33,049 nt of DNA from Actinomadura bangladeshensis (GTDB lineage: Bacteria; Actinomycetota; Actinomycetes; Streptosporangiales; Streptosporangiaceae). Within the stretch, counting starts at the first letter, position 1; each line of letters begins with the position of its first letter. The position numbers and the translations under genes are program-made. Shown here piece by piece: positions 1-7,409 of this stretch. The stretch lies in contig NZ_SMJW01000074.1 in NCBI RefSeq assembly GCF_004348335.1, positions 1 to 33,049 of the forward strand. The letters run 5' to 3'. Under the pieces are notes generated by a model that did no database searches, had not been told where the DNA came from, and worked only from the letters and a program-made list of their open reading frames with translations.

Positions 1-1245
1 GGGCCAGGCGGTGACCAGGCCCGGGTTCATGGCGTAGGTCAGATCGCGGATGATCTCGATGGACGCGGCCGTCTCGCGGACGCGGATCTGGAACCGGGCC
101 AGCACGTCGCCGGTCGTCGCGGTGGGGACGGTCAGGGCCGGCCGCAGGTCGGTGAACGGGTGGTCGCGGCGGGCGTCGGCGTCCACGCCGCTGGCGCGGG
201 CGGCCGGGCCGAGGACGCCGAGGTCGCGGGCGGCCTCGGCGGTGAGCGGCGCGGTGCCGGTGAAGCGGTCGACGACGACGGTGTGGCCGAGGGCGAGGTC
301 GGCGAGTTCGGCGATGCCGGCGCCGATGGCCGTGAGCGAGGCCGGGTCGGGCAGCGTCCGCAGGACGGCGCCGCCGAGGAGGACGCCGCCGCGCAGCAGC
401 CGGTGGCCGGTGACGCCCGCGTTGAGGCGCAGGAGCTGCTCGCGGATGCGGCCGAACTGGGCGTTGAGGACGGAGTGCCCGACGTCGTTGCAGAGCGCGC
501 CGAGGTCGGTGACGTGGTTGTAGAGGCGTTCGAGTTCGAGGAGGACGGCCCGCATCCGCTGCGCGCCGGGCGACACGACGCAGCCGGCGGCGTCCTCGAC
601 GGCGAGGCAGTAGGCGAGGGCGTGGCCGACGGTGGTGTCGCCGCTCACGCGCTCGGCCACCGGGAGCGCGTCGAGCGGCAGGCGTCCCTCGACCAGTTTC
701 TCCAGGCCCTTGTGGACGAACCAGAGCCGCGCCTTCAGCTTGAGGATGCTCTCCCCGACGACCGAGAACCGGAAGTGCCCCGGTTCGATCATGCCCGCGT
801 GCACCGGCCCGACCGGGATCTCGTACACGCCGGGCCCGTCCACCTGAACGAACGGGTAGGGGCCCTCGGGGTCGCCGAACGGCGGCGGCGCCCCGGCGTC
901 GGCGCGCATCGGGTACCAGCCGCGCGGCCAGTGGTGGTGCCGGACGAGCCGGCGCGGCAGCGGATGCCCGTCCGGGACGATCCCGTACAGGTCGCGCATC
1001 TCGCGTTCGAACCGCCCGGCGGGGAAGCTGAGCCCGGCCAGGCTCGGCACGTGCGGGGCGTCCCGGTCGAGCCGGACGTGCAGTTCGGTGCGGCGGTCCG
1101 GGCCGGGCGCGGTGAACAGGTAGACGACGCGGGGCCCGGCCGGGTCCTCGTGGGCGGCCGCGAGGGCGAGGCGGTGCCCGTCCCGCAGCAGCCCGGCGGC
1201 GTGCTCGGGCAGGCGGGCGGCGTCGATGTCGATCACGGTGGTCAT
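1..1245 (-). CDS. hycE: HycE/NuoCD-like large subunit of a hydrogenase-related complex (partial)
   Basis: Large subunit of a complex-I/group-4-hydrogenase-type enzyme; the first 415 codons are present and the C-terminus lies beyond the left edge. The first third resembles the NuoC/30-kDa domain and the rest resembles NuoD/HycE, including a GPVHAGMIEPGHFRFS segment typical of this family. In true group 4 hydrogenases the first nickel-ligand motif reads ERVCGIC; here it reads ERVSGDT (S201-G202-D203-T204, codons at 634-645). Both N-terminal nickel-binding cysteines are therefore missing, while neighbouring positions are conserved. The C-terminal CxxC is outside the window. The ATG at 1245 shares one base with the stop codon of the preceding antiporter gene (TGATG), so translation is coupled. 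By order it matches Rv0087 of M. tuberculosis. A hydrogenase role is doubtful; a quinone- or ferredoxin-linked proton-pumping module is possible. Confidence 0.88.
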   Translation of the reverse strand, partial: MTTVIDIDAARLPEHAAGLLRDGHRLALAAAHEDPAGPRVVYLFTAPGPDRRTELHVRLDRDAPHVPSLAGLSFPAGRFEREMRDLYGIVPDGHPLPRRLVRHHHWPRGWYPMRADAGAPPPFGDPEGPYPFVQVDGPGVYEIPVGPVHAGMIEPGHFRFSVVGESILKLKARLWFVHKGLEKLVEGRLPLDALPVAERVSGDTTVGHALAYCLAVEDAAGCVVSPGAQRMRAVLLELERLYNHVTDLGALCNDVGHSVLNAQFGRIREQLLRLNAGVTGHRLLRGGVLLGGAVLRTLPDPASLTAIGAGIAELADLALGHTVVVDRFTGTAPLTAEAARDLGVLGPAARASGVDADARRDHPFTDLRPALTVPTATTGDVLARFQIRVRETAASIEIIRDLTYAMNPGLVTAWP

Positions 1246-2702
1246 CAGTGTGCTCCGAGAACGGCGGCGGCATCGAGCAGGAGCGGGTGGAGGGGCCAGA
1301 GCGAGACGCCCAGCGCGGCGCACGCCAGCAGCCCGAGCAGCAGCCCGGCGGCCGCCCCCAGCGGCGGGCGGGACGGGAACGTCGCGGCGCCGGGCCCGGT
1401 GCGCGGCCCGCCGAGCAGCATCCGGGCCGTCCCGGCGGCGACGGCGGCGGTGGCGACGAGCAGCAGGGCGAGCGCGGCGGCGACGGCCCAACCGAGCCCG
1501 GCGGCGAACCCGGCGCGGAAGACGGCGATCTCGCTGGCGAACAGGCTGAACGGCGGGAAGCCGAGCAGCGCGAGCACGGCGGCGCCGAACGCCCCGCCGA
1601 CCAGCGGCGACCGGGCCGCGAACCCGCGCACGGCGCTGATCCGGCTGGTCCCGGCGGCCTGCTGGACGTGCCCGGCGGCGAGGAACGCGACCGATTTGGC
1701 GAGCCCGTGCCCGAGGACGTGCAGCAGCACGGCGGCCATCGCGAGCCTCGTCCCGACCGCGGCGCCGAGCGCGAGCAGGCCCATGTGCTCGATGCTGGAG
1801 TAGGCGAGCATCCGCTTGTAGTCGCGCTGGCCGAGCAGCAGCGCCGCCGCGAGCGCCAGCGACGCCAGCGCGATCACCAGCAGCAGCGCCCGGACGAACC
1901 CGGCGCCGAGCGCCGCGTCCGCGATCACCTTGACGCGCAGCACGGCGTAGAACGCGACCGACAGCAGCACCCCGGACATGAGCGCCGACACCGGCGCCGG
2001 GGCCTGGCTGTGGGCGTCCGGCAGCCAGGCGTGCAGCGGCGCGAGACCGGCCTTGGCGCCGAACCCGAGGACGAGCAGCGCGACGGCGATGCGGGTGACG
2101 TCCGGGTCGAGGCGCCCGGCGTGGGCGGCGAGCTCCGTCCAGTCCAGGGAGCCGGACGAGGGGACGTGGGCGTGCTGGGCGGCGAAGTGCAGCAGCGTGA
2201 CGCCGAGGAACGCCAGCGCGATCCCGGCCGAGCAGATCACGACGTACTTCCAGGCGGCCTCGGTCGCGTTGCGGGTGCGGCGGTGCCCGACGAGGAACGC
2301 GGTGACGATCGTGGTGGCCTCGATCGCGACCCACAGCGTCCCGAGGCTCGCGGCCAGCACGGCGAGGGCCATCGCGGCGACGAACGCCTGGGTGAGGACG
2401 CCGTAGCGGCGCCGGTCGCGGGCGGAGGCGTCCTCGGCGGCCAGGTGGGCGGGGCTCGCGAGCATCGCCGGCAGCGCCACCGCGCCGATCACGATGAGCA
2501 TGAACGCGCTGAGCGCGTCGGCGCGCAGCAGGCCGTCCAGCCCGGTGCGGGGGCCGGCGGCGGCCAGCGCGATCCCGGACGCGAGCACCCCGGCGGCGGC
2601 CACGGCGCCCAGCCAGGACGTCCCGCGCCGCCAGCCGAGCACGGCGTGGGCGGCGGAGGCCAGGAGCGGCACCCCGATGGGGGCGGTCAGCAGCAGGCTC
2701 AT
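1245..2702 (-). CDS. hycQ: HycQ/HyfF-like proton-antiporter membrane subunit
   Basis: A 485-residue polytopic membrane protein of the Nuo L/M/N - Mrp antiporter family, here the HyfF/HycQ type. Hydrophobic segments run throughout, and the central part carries the family pattern KAGLAPLHAWLPDAHSQAPA followed by SALMSG, plus YSSIEHMG further on. These are the conserved lysine- and histidine-containing proton-channel segments. I place the start at the ATG at 2702 (MSLLLTAP), because it overlaps the stop of the preceding gene as TGATG. The open frame extends further upstream, but only over that gene. It should form part of the proton-translocating membrane arm with the other subunits of this operon. 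It corresponds to Rv0086 by order. Confidence 0.87.
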   Translation of the reverse strand: MSLLLTAPIGVPLLASAAHAVLGWRRGTSWLGAVAAAGVLASGIALAAAGPRTGLDGLLRADALSAFMLIVIGAVALPAMLASPAHLAAEDASARDRRRYGVLTQAFVAAMALAVLAASLGTLWVAIEATTIVTAFLVGHRRTRNATEAAWKYVVICSAGIALAFLGVTLLHFAAQHAHVPSSGSLDWTELAAHAGRLDPDVTRIAVALLVLGFGAKAGLAPLHAWLPDAHSQAPAPVSALMSGVLLSVAFYAVLRVKVIADAALGAGFVRALLLVIALASLALAAALLLGQRDYKRMLAYSSIEHMGLLALGAAVGTRLAMAAVLLHVLGHGLAKSVAFLAAGHVQQAAGTSRISAVRGFAARSPLVGGAFGAAVLALLGFPPFSLFASEIAVFRAGFAAGLGWAVAAALALLLVATAAVAAGTARMLLGGPRTGPGAATFPSRPPLGAAAGLLLGLLACAALGVSLWPLHPLLLDAAAVLGAH

Positions 2703-3361
2703 CAGTCGCGCAACTCCCGCAGGTCGTCCAGGTCGGTGTCGCCGAAGGCGTCCCGCATCCGCGCGGTGAGCACCTGCAGCACCAGCACCGCGAGCAGCAC
2801 GTCGAGGGAGACGCCCAGCTCCACGATGAGCGGCACCCCGGACGTGGTCAGGAACGCCACCGCGGTGATGCCGTTGTCCATCAGCAGGAACCCGACGATC
2901 TGGGACAGGGCCCGGCGCCGCGTCACCAGCACGAACAGCCCGATGAGCACCACGGTCAGCGCGATCGGGACGGCGTGGGTCGCGGGCGAGGGGTCGAGCC
3001 GGACGATCGGCCGGGTGACCGCGTAGGCGAGCAGCCCGAGCAGTGCCGCGACCGTGAGCGAGGCCGCCACGTTGACCAGCGGCTGCGCCTCCCGGCCCGG
3101 CCCGCCCCCGGCCATGGCGCGGCGCAGCAGCCACGGCAGGACCAGCACGCGCAGCACCCCGATCCCGGCGGCCAGCACGACGACCTCGGCGTCCTTCTCG
3201 TGGACGCCGAGCACCGCGATGAGCAGGGCCAGCGCCGCGCCCTGCAGCGCGAACAGCCGCACGATCGCGGCGAGGTCGCGGCGCCACAGCACCAGCACGC
3301 CGGTGAGCAGGAAGGCGCCGCAGGCCGCGTCGAGCAGCTGGACGTACACGGCGTCGTTCAC
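2702..3361 (-). CDS. hycP: HycP/HyfE-like membrane subunit
   Basis: A 219-residue membrane protein with at least six hydrophobic segments, of the HyfE family. That family is related to NuoK and sits in the membrane arm of group-4-hydrogenase-type complexes. The N-terminus (VNDAVYVQLLDAACGAFLL) and a charged C-terminal tail ending in LDDLRELRD are visible. The start is a GTG at 3361 that overlaps the preceding stop codon as GTGA, the same junction style as the rest of the operon; the upstream extension of the frame is only a shadow of the HycD-like gene. Its length and position between HycD-like and HycQ-like genes match Rv0085 (hycP). It probably takes part in proton transfer but carries no cofactor motif. 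Confidence 0.85.
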   Translation of the reverse strand: MNDAVYVQLLDAACGAFLLTGVLVLWRRDLAAIVRLFALQGAALALLIAVLGVHEKDAEVVVLAAGIGVLRVLVLPWLLRRAMAGGGPGREAQPLVNVAASLTVAALLGLLAYAVTRPIVRLDPSPATHAVPIALTVVLIGLFVLVTRRRALSQIVGFLLMDNGITAVAFLTTSGVPLIVELGVSLDVLLAVLVLQVLTARMRDAFGDTDLDDLRELRD

Positions 3362-4302
3362 GGTGCCACCAGGAAGAAGGAGGAGGCGACGGCGAACAGC
3401 GCCAGCACGAACGAGCCGGCGAGCAGCTCCGGCACCCGGAACATGCGCAGCTTCGCCATGAAGACCTCGCCGGCGGCCAGCGCGCCGCCGGCGACCGCGA
3501 CCTTGGCGGCGATCGCCGCGGCCGCGACCGGCAGCATGGCGAGCGAGTCCCCGGCGATGCCCCACGGGACGAACAGGTTGGACAGCAGGGCGAGCAGCAC
3601 CGTCAGCCGCATCGCCGACGCCCACTCGACCAGCGCGAGGTCGGGCCCCGCGTACTCCAGCACCATCGCCTCGTGGATCATCGTCAGTTCCAGGTGCGTG
3701 GACGGGTTGTCCACCGGCATGCGGCCCGCCTCGGCGATGACGACGATCACGAGGGCGACGAGGGCGAGCAGGCTCGCGGGGAACACGACCTGCTGCGGGT
3801 CGTCCAGCGTGGAACCGACGATCGCGCCGAGGTTCGTGGAGCCGACCCGCACCGACAGCGCGAACGTCGACAGCAGGATGGTCGGCTCGACCAAAGCGAG
3901 CACGACCATCTCGCGGCTCGCGCCCATGCCGCCGAACGCGGTGCCGGTGTCGAGGCCGGCGAGCGCGAGCGCGACGGTGCCGAGCGCGAGCAGCGCGGTC
4001 ACGGCGAACAGGTCGGCGGCGCCGTCCAGCGGCGAGCGCGTCGTGACGACCGGGACCGCGGCCGCGACCACGAGCGTCGTGCCCGCGAGGACGAGCGGCG
4101 CCGTCCGGAACAGCGGTCCGGTTCCGTGCGGGGTGATCGGCTCCTTGCGGAGGAGCTTGCGCAGATCCCGCCAGGGCTGCAGGACGCCGGCGCCGGCCCG
4201 TCCCTCCGCCCTGGCGCGGATCTGCCGCATCAGCCCGACCAGCAGCGGCGCGCCCGCCGCGACGAGGACGACCTGCAGGGCCGTCCCGAGGATTCCGGTC
4301 AC
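3358..4302 (-). CDS. hycD: HycD/NuoH-like membrane subunit
   Basis: A 314-residue membrane protein of the NuoH/HycD family, which anchors the peripheral arm of complex-I-like enzymes to the membrane arm. The N-terminal helix is followed by a cytoplasmic loop with LQPWRDLRKLLRKE, the conserved family signature, and later by EAGRMPVDNP and a second acidic loop (HLELTMIHEAMVLEYAGP). These glutamates line the quinone/proton-coupling funnel in the family. The start is a GTG at 4302 overlapping the stop of the HyfB-like gene (GTGA), and the 3' end overlaps the HycP-like start in the same way. Full length for the family; matches Rv0084 by order. Confidence 0.9.
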   Translation of the reverse strand: MTGILGTALQVVLVAAGAPLLVGLMRQIRARAEGRAGAGVLQPWRDLRKLLRKEPITPHGTGPLFRTAPLVLAGTTLVVAAAVPVVTTRSPLDGAADLFAVTALLALGTVALALAGLDTGTAFGGMGASREMVVLALVEPTILLSTFALSVRVGSTNLGAIVGSTLDDPQQVVFPASLLALVALVIVVIAEAGRMPVDNPSTHLELTMIHEAMVLEYAGPDLALVEWASAMRLTVLLALLSNLFVPWGIAGDSLAMLPVAAAAIAAKVAVAGGALAAGEVFMAKLRMFRVPELLAGSFVLALFAVASSFFLVAP

Positions 4303-6314
4303 CGGATCACCGCCAGGGCGATCAGCAGGCCGGTGAAGGCGTAGAAGCCGTACCCGACGTAGCGGTGCACGCTGCCGTTGGCCAGGCCGCGCGCCGCCTC
4401 GCCCAGCCGCGCCGCCGCGGTGAGGACGGGCCGGTACAGCCGGTGCTCGACCCGGTCGCCGATCCGCGTCCGGTAGGTCACGCTGTCCACGAGATAGGCC
4501 GACTCCTTTACCGGGGTGACGTCCAGGTCGGTCTCAGGGGCGAGGACGTTGTCGAAGACGCGCTGCAGGGGTTCGGCGAACGAGGTCGCCGTGTACTCCA
4601 TGCGCGGCGACATGGGGCCGGCGCCGCAGTCCCAGAGCCGGGCGCGGCGGCGGGCCGTCCGGCGCGTCGCGGCGGCGCGCAGCAGGGCGAGCAGCCCGAC
4701 CGCGGCGACCAGCAGGGACGCGGCGATGAGCAGCGGCGACACGGTTCCGGACGTGCCGGCGAGGTGCAGGGTCACCGGACCGGTCACGGCCTCCGGCCCC
4801 GGGACGGCGACGGCGACCGGACGGGCGATCGCGGGCAGGACGAGTCCGGGCGAGAGCGCCAGGACGAGGCAGCACGCGGCGGCCATGGCCATCCCGGCGA
4901 GCATCGCCGCCGGCGCCTCCCGGGCCCGCTCGGCCGCGGAGCTTCGCGCCCGCGCCAGGAACCCGACGCCGAACGCCTTCACGAACGCGGCGATCGCGAG
5001 CCCCGCCGACAGGGCCACGGCGGCGACGGCGAGCGGCATGGTGACCGCCGTCGCCGTCCCGCCGGACGGGAGGGCGCGGACGAGGCTCTGCAGGAGCAGC
5101 CATTCGCTGACGAACGCGTTGCCGAGCGGGAGCGCGGACGCCATCAGCGCGCCGATCCCGAAGAGCGCCGTGGTGGCCGGCATCCGGGTCCGCAGGCCAC
5201 CGAGGGCGTCCAGGTCGCGGGTGCCGGTGGCGTGCAGGACCGACCCCGCCGCGAGGAAGAGCAGCGTCTTGAACCCCGCGTGGTTGACGACGTGCAGCAG
5301 GGCCGCGGTCAGCGCCAGCGCGGCCAGCGCCCGCGCGCCCGACGCCGCGAACAGCCCGGACGCCCCCACCCCGACCAGGACCAGGCCCATGTTCTCGCAG
5401 GTCGAATAGGCCAGCAGCCGTTTGAGGTCGGCGGCCACGGCCGCCTGGAGGATGCCGTAGAGGGCCGATCCGCCGCCCGCCGCGAGGACGAGCAGCCACC
5501 ACCAGGCCGCCCCGCCGCCGAGCAGGTCGAACCCCACCCGGACGATCCCGTACACGCCGAGGTTCACCATCGCCGCGCTCATCAGCGCCGACACGTGGCT
5601 CGGCGCCTCCGGATGGGCGCGCGGCAGCCACACGTGCAGCGGGGCGATCCCTGCCTTGGACGCGAAACCGGCGAAGACCGCGAGGAACACGGCGGCGCGC
5701 CCCCACTCCGGAAGGCCGTCCGCCGCCGCGCGGAGCCGCTCGAACGACTCGCCGTGCGCGGCCGCCGCGAACCCCGCCAGCCCGGCGAGGATCACCACCA
5801 GGCCGGCGTGCGTCATGACCGCGTACCAGAGGCCCGCCGTCCGGACCTCGTCCCGGCTCCGGTGCTCGGCCACGACCAGCAGCAGCGACGCGAGCGCCAT
5901 CAGCTCCCAGGCCAGCAGGAACGTGCTCACGCTCGCCGCCGCCGGGACGAGCAGCATCGACGCCAGGAAGACCGGCGCCATCACCTGCGGGACCCGCCCG
6001 TCCAGTCCGCCGTGCCGGGTGTAGCCGACCGCGTAGACGGCGGCGCACACCGCCACCGCTCCGGTGACGGCGAGGAAGAGGCCGCCGAGCGGGTCCAGGG
6101 CGAGCCGGACGCCCGCGAGCGGCAGCAGGTCCGGCAGCCGGGCGCTCCACTCCCCGCCGCGCATCGCCGCGACCCCGGCGGCGACGGCCGCCGCTCCCCC
6201 GGCCGCCGTCAGCGCCCCGGCCGCCGCCCGCCGGGCCCGGCGCGGCAGGACGAGCCCGGCGAGCGCCGCGACCAGGTTCAGGGCCAGGGCGGCGGAGAAC
6301 GCGGCGGACGTCAT
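4299..6314 (-). CDS. hyfB: HyfB-like proton-antiporter subunit
   Basis: A 671-residue polytopic membrane protein of the NuoL/HyfB antiporter family. Typical features are LLAWELMALASLLLVV near the first third, SKAGIAPLHVWLPRAHPEAP followed by SALMSAAMVN, and YSTCENMG, giving the conserved lysine/histidine proton path. The C-terminal region has a soluble stretch (WDCGAGPMSPRMEYTATSFA) characteristic of HyfB/HycC. I place the start at the ATG at 6314 (MTSAAFSAAL), since it overlaps the preceding stop as ATGA; the longer open frame upstream belongs to the Fe-S subunit region. It forms the distal proton-pumping part of the membrane arm and corresponds to Rv0083. Confidence 0.88.
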   Translation of the reverse strand: MTSAAFSAALALNLVAALAGLVLPRRARRAAAGALTAAGGAAAVAAGVAAMRGGEWSARLPDLLPLAGVRLALDPLGGLFLAVTGAVAVCAAVYAVGYTRHGGLDGRVPQVMAPVFLASMLLVPAAASVSTFLLAWELMALASLLLVVAEHRSRDEVRTAGLWYAVMTHAGLVVILAGLAGFAAAAHGESFERLRAAADGLPEWGRAAVFLAVFAGFASKAGIAPLHVWLPRAHPEAPSHVSALMSAAMVNLGVYGIVRVGFDLLGGGAAWWWLLVLAAGGGSALYGILQAAVAADLKRLLAYSTCENMGLVLVGVGASGLFAASGARALAALALTAALLHVVNHAGFKTLLFLAAGSVLHATGTRDLDALGGLRTRMPATTALFGIGALMASALPLGNAFVSEWLLLQSLVRALPSGGTATAVTMPLAVAAVALSAGLAIAAFVKAFGVGFLARARSSAAERAREAPAAMLAGMAMAAACCLVLALSPGLVLPAIARPVAVAVPGPEAVTGPVTLHLAGTSGTVSPLLIAASLLVAAVGLLALLRAAATRRTARRRARLWDCGAGPMSPRMEYTATSFAEPLQRVFDNVLAPETDLDVTPVKESAYLVDSVTYRTRIGDRVEHRLYRPVLTAAARLGEAARGLANGSVHRYVGYGFYAFTGLLIALAVIR

Positions 6315-6796
6315 CGCCCGGACAATCCGCGCAGCGCCGCGACGATCGCCTCGGGTGCGGGCGGGCATCCGGGGACCTCGACGTCGACCGGCACGACGTC
6401 CCCGACCGCGCCCGCGACCCCGTACGCCTCGGCGAAGACGCCGCAGTTGCGCGCGCAGTCGCCCAGCGCGACGACGACCTTCGGCGCGGGGACGGCCTCA
6501 TGGGTGCGGCGGAGCGCCATCTCCATGTTGCGCGTGACCGGTCCCGTCACCAGGAGCGCGTCCGCGTGCCGGGGCGAGGCGACCTGCCGGACGCCGTACC
6601 GCTCCACGTCGTACACCGGGCCGAACGCCGAGGCGATCTCCACCTCGCAGCCGTTGCAGGAGCCCGCGTCGACGTGCCGGACCTGGACCGATCCGGCGAG
6701 GTCGCGGGCGCGCTCGGGAAGCGTCCGCTCGGGGGGCCTCGGCGCGGCCTCGGCGGCGCGCCCGGTCGTGCGGATCTTGCGGAACAGGTCTCTCAC
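6311..6796 (-). CDS. NuoB/HycG-like [4Fe-4S] small subunit
   Basis: A 161-residue iron-sulfur protein equivalent to NuoB/HycG, the small subunit that holds the proximal cluster next to the large subunit. Cluster cysteines are visible as GSCNGCEVE (C47, C50), GDCARNC (C114, C118) and PGCPP (C144). It has C-N-G-C, as in hydrogenase-type small subunits, rather than the double cysteine of true NuoB. So the electron-carrying subunit is intact although the large subunit has lost its first nickel motif. The start is a GTG at 6796 with GAGGA about six bases upstream. First gene of the operon; a likely ArsR operator lies 31-53 bp upstream of it. Matches Rv0082 by order. Confidence 0.9.
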   Translation of the reverse strand: MRDLFRKIRTTGRAAEAAPRPPERTLPERARDLAGSVQVRHVDAGSCNGCEVEIASAFGPVYDVERYGVRQVASPRHADALLVTGPVTRNMEMALRRTHEAVPAPKVVVALGDCARNCGVFAEAYGVAGAVGDVVPVDVEVPGCPPAPEAIVAALRGLSGR

Positions 6797-6826
6797 GCGG
6801 GTCCTCGTGGTCGGATACTGACATGC

Positions 6827-6849
6827 GCAATTGCCAATTTTAGCAACTC
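6827..6849 (-). promoter_or_regulatory. Probable ArsR operator upstream of the hyc-like operon
   Basis: An AT-rich island in very GC-rich DNA. On the plus strand it reads GCAATTGCCAAT, two variable bases, then TAGCAACTC. The same 23-bp element, 21 of 23 bases identical, recurs at 7301-7323 upstream of the ArsR gene. It contains the 8-bp palindrome GCAATTGC (6827-6834) and a TTGCCAA / TAGCAA pair. It lies between the ArsR stop (6886) and the GTG of the Fe-S subunit (6796), where a repressor would block transcription of the operon. That the neighbouring ArsR protein binds here is inference from position and duplication. Confidence 0.65.
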
Positions 6850-6885
6850 ATAAGCGTGGAAAAGCCGCATGTGCGGCGGGGACGG

Positions 6886-7233
6886 TCAGCCGCGCCCGCG
6901 CTCCGGCCCGGACGCCCGCATCTCGTCCAGCAGCTCGGCCTGCCCGGACAGCACCCCGGTCAGGATCTCCCGCGCCACCGCGAGCAGCTCCGCGACGCGG
7001 GGGCTGGTCAGCGAGTAGATGACCGCCGCCCCCTCCTTGCGCGACACGACGAGGCCCGCCCGGCGCAGCACGGCGAGCTGCTGCGACAGGTGCGCCGGCT
7101 CGATGCCCACCTCCGGCAGCATCTCCGCCACCGCGTGGTCGCGCTCGCTCAGCAGCTCCAGCACGCGGATCCGCGCGGGATGGCCCAGCGTCTTGAAGAA
7201 CTCCGCCTTCAGCTTGTAGAGCGGCGTGCTCAC
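6886..7233 (-). CDS. ArsR-family transcriptional regulator, Rv0081-like
   Basis: A 115-residue winged-helix ArsR/SmtB regulator. The N-terminus (STPLYKLKAEFFKTLGHPAR) and the segment LSQQLAVLRRAGLV closely resemble M. tuberculosis Rv0081, as I recall that sequence; Rv0081 precedes the same hyc-type operon. The helix-turn-helix lies around residues 38-65. The protein has no cysteine at all, so the usual ArsR cysteine metal-sensing sites are absent and another signal is expected. I chose the GTG at 7233 because it puts the start where Rv0081 begins; the frame is open further upstream but runs into the divergent tetR. No strong ribosome binding site is visible. Probable operators flank the gene on both sides, suggesting self-control plus control of the downstream operon. 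Confidence 0.88.
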   Translation of the reverse strand: MSTPLYKLKAEFFKTLGHPARIRVLELLSERDHAVAEMLPEVGIEPAHLSQQLAVLRRAGLVVSRKEGAAVIYSLTSPRVAELLAVAREILTGVLSGQAELLDEMRASGPERGRG

Positions 7234-7287
7234 CGCGCCCGCCCGCGGACCGTCCGTGGCACCATCGTCCCGGTCACCCTTCGCCGG

Positions 7288-7324
7288 AGTAGCAACTTTA
7301 GCAATTGCCAATACTAGCAACTCC
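7288..7324 (-). promoter_or_regulatory. Probable ArsR operator upstream of the arsR gene
   Basis: This AT-rich island holds three TAGCAA motifs (7290-7295, 7299-7304, 7315-7320) around the palindrome GCAATTGC (7301-7308). Its core, 7301-7323, repeats the 23-bp element at 6827-6849 with two mismatches and in the same orientation. It sits 57-90 bp upstream of the ArsR start in the divergent arsR/tetR interval, consistent with autoregulation. The extra TAGCAACT at 7290-7297 may give a second, weaker half-site. Binding is inferred. Confidence 0.65.
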
Positions 7325-7373
7325 TGGCCGTGCCGGCCCCGCGCCCTCACCCGAACGGGTGGGGGCGTTTCCC

Positions 7374-7403
7374 TTGCACTGTGCAATGGTCTGGGCGTAC
7401 CTT
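7374..7403 (+). promoter_or_regulatory. Probable tetR-mmpL promoter with overlapping operator
   Basis: TTGCAC at 7374-7379 could be a -35 box and TACCTT at 7398-7403 a -10 box, 18 bp apart. A perfect 13-bp inverted repeat, TTGCAC-T-GTGCAA (7374-7386), coincides with the -35 box, a classic place for a TetR-type operator. The expected transcription start, about seven bases after the -10, falls on the GTG at 7410 that I use as the tetR start, which suggests a leaderless mRNA. A second short palindrome, CTTGGCCAAG, follows at 7401-7410. Confidence 0.5.
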
Positions 7404-7409
7404 GGCCAA

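Noticed and set aside
1-6796. Formate hydrogenlyase or hydrogen-producing [NiFe] hydrogenase
   Set aside because: The large subunit lacks the first nickel-ligand cysteines, and no formate dehydrogenase or maturation gene is in the window.
160-6821. Long plus-strand open frames opposite the hyc-like operon
   Set aside because: They encode low-complexity Arg/Gly/Glu-rich sequence with no domains, a product of extreme GC content opposite well-supported minus-strand genes.
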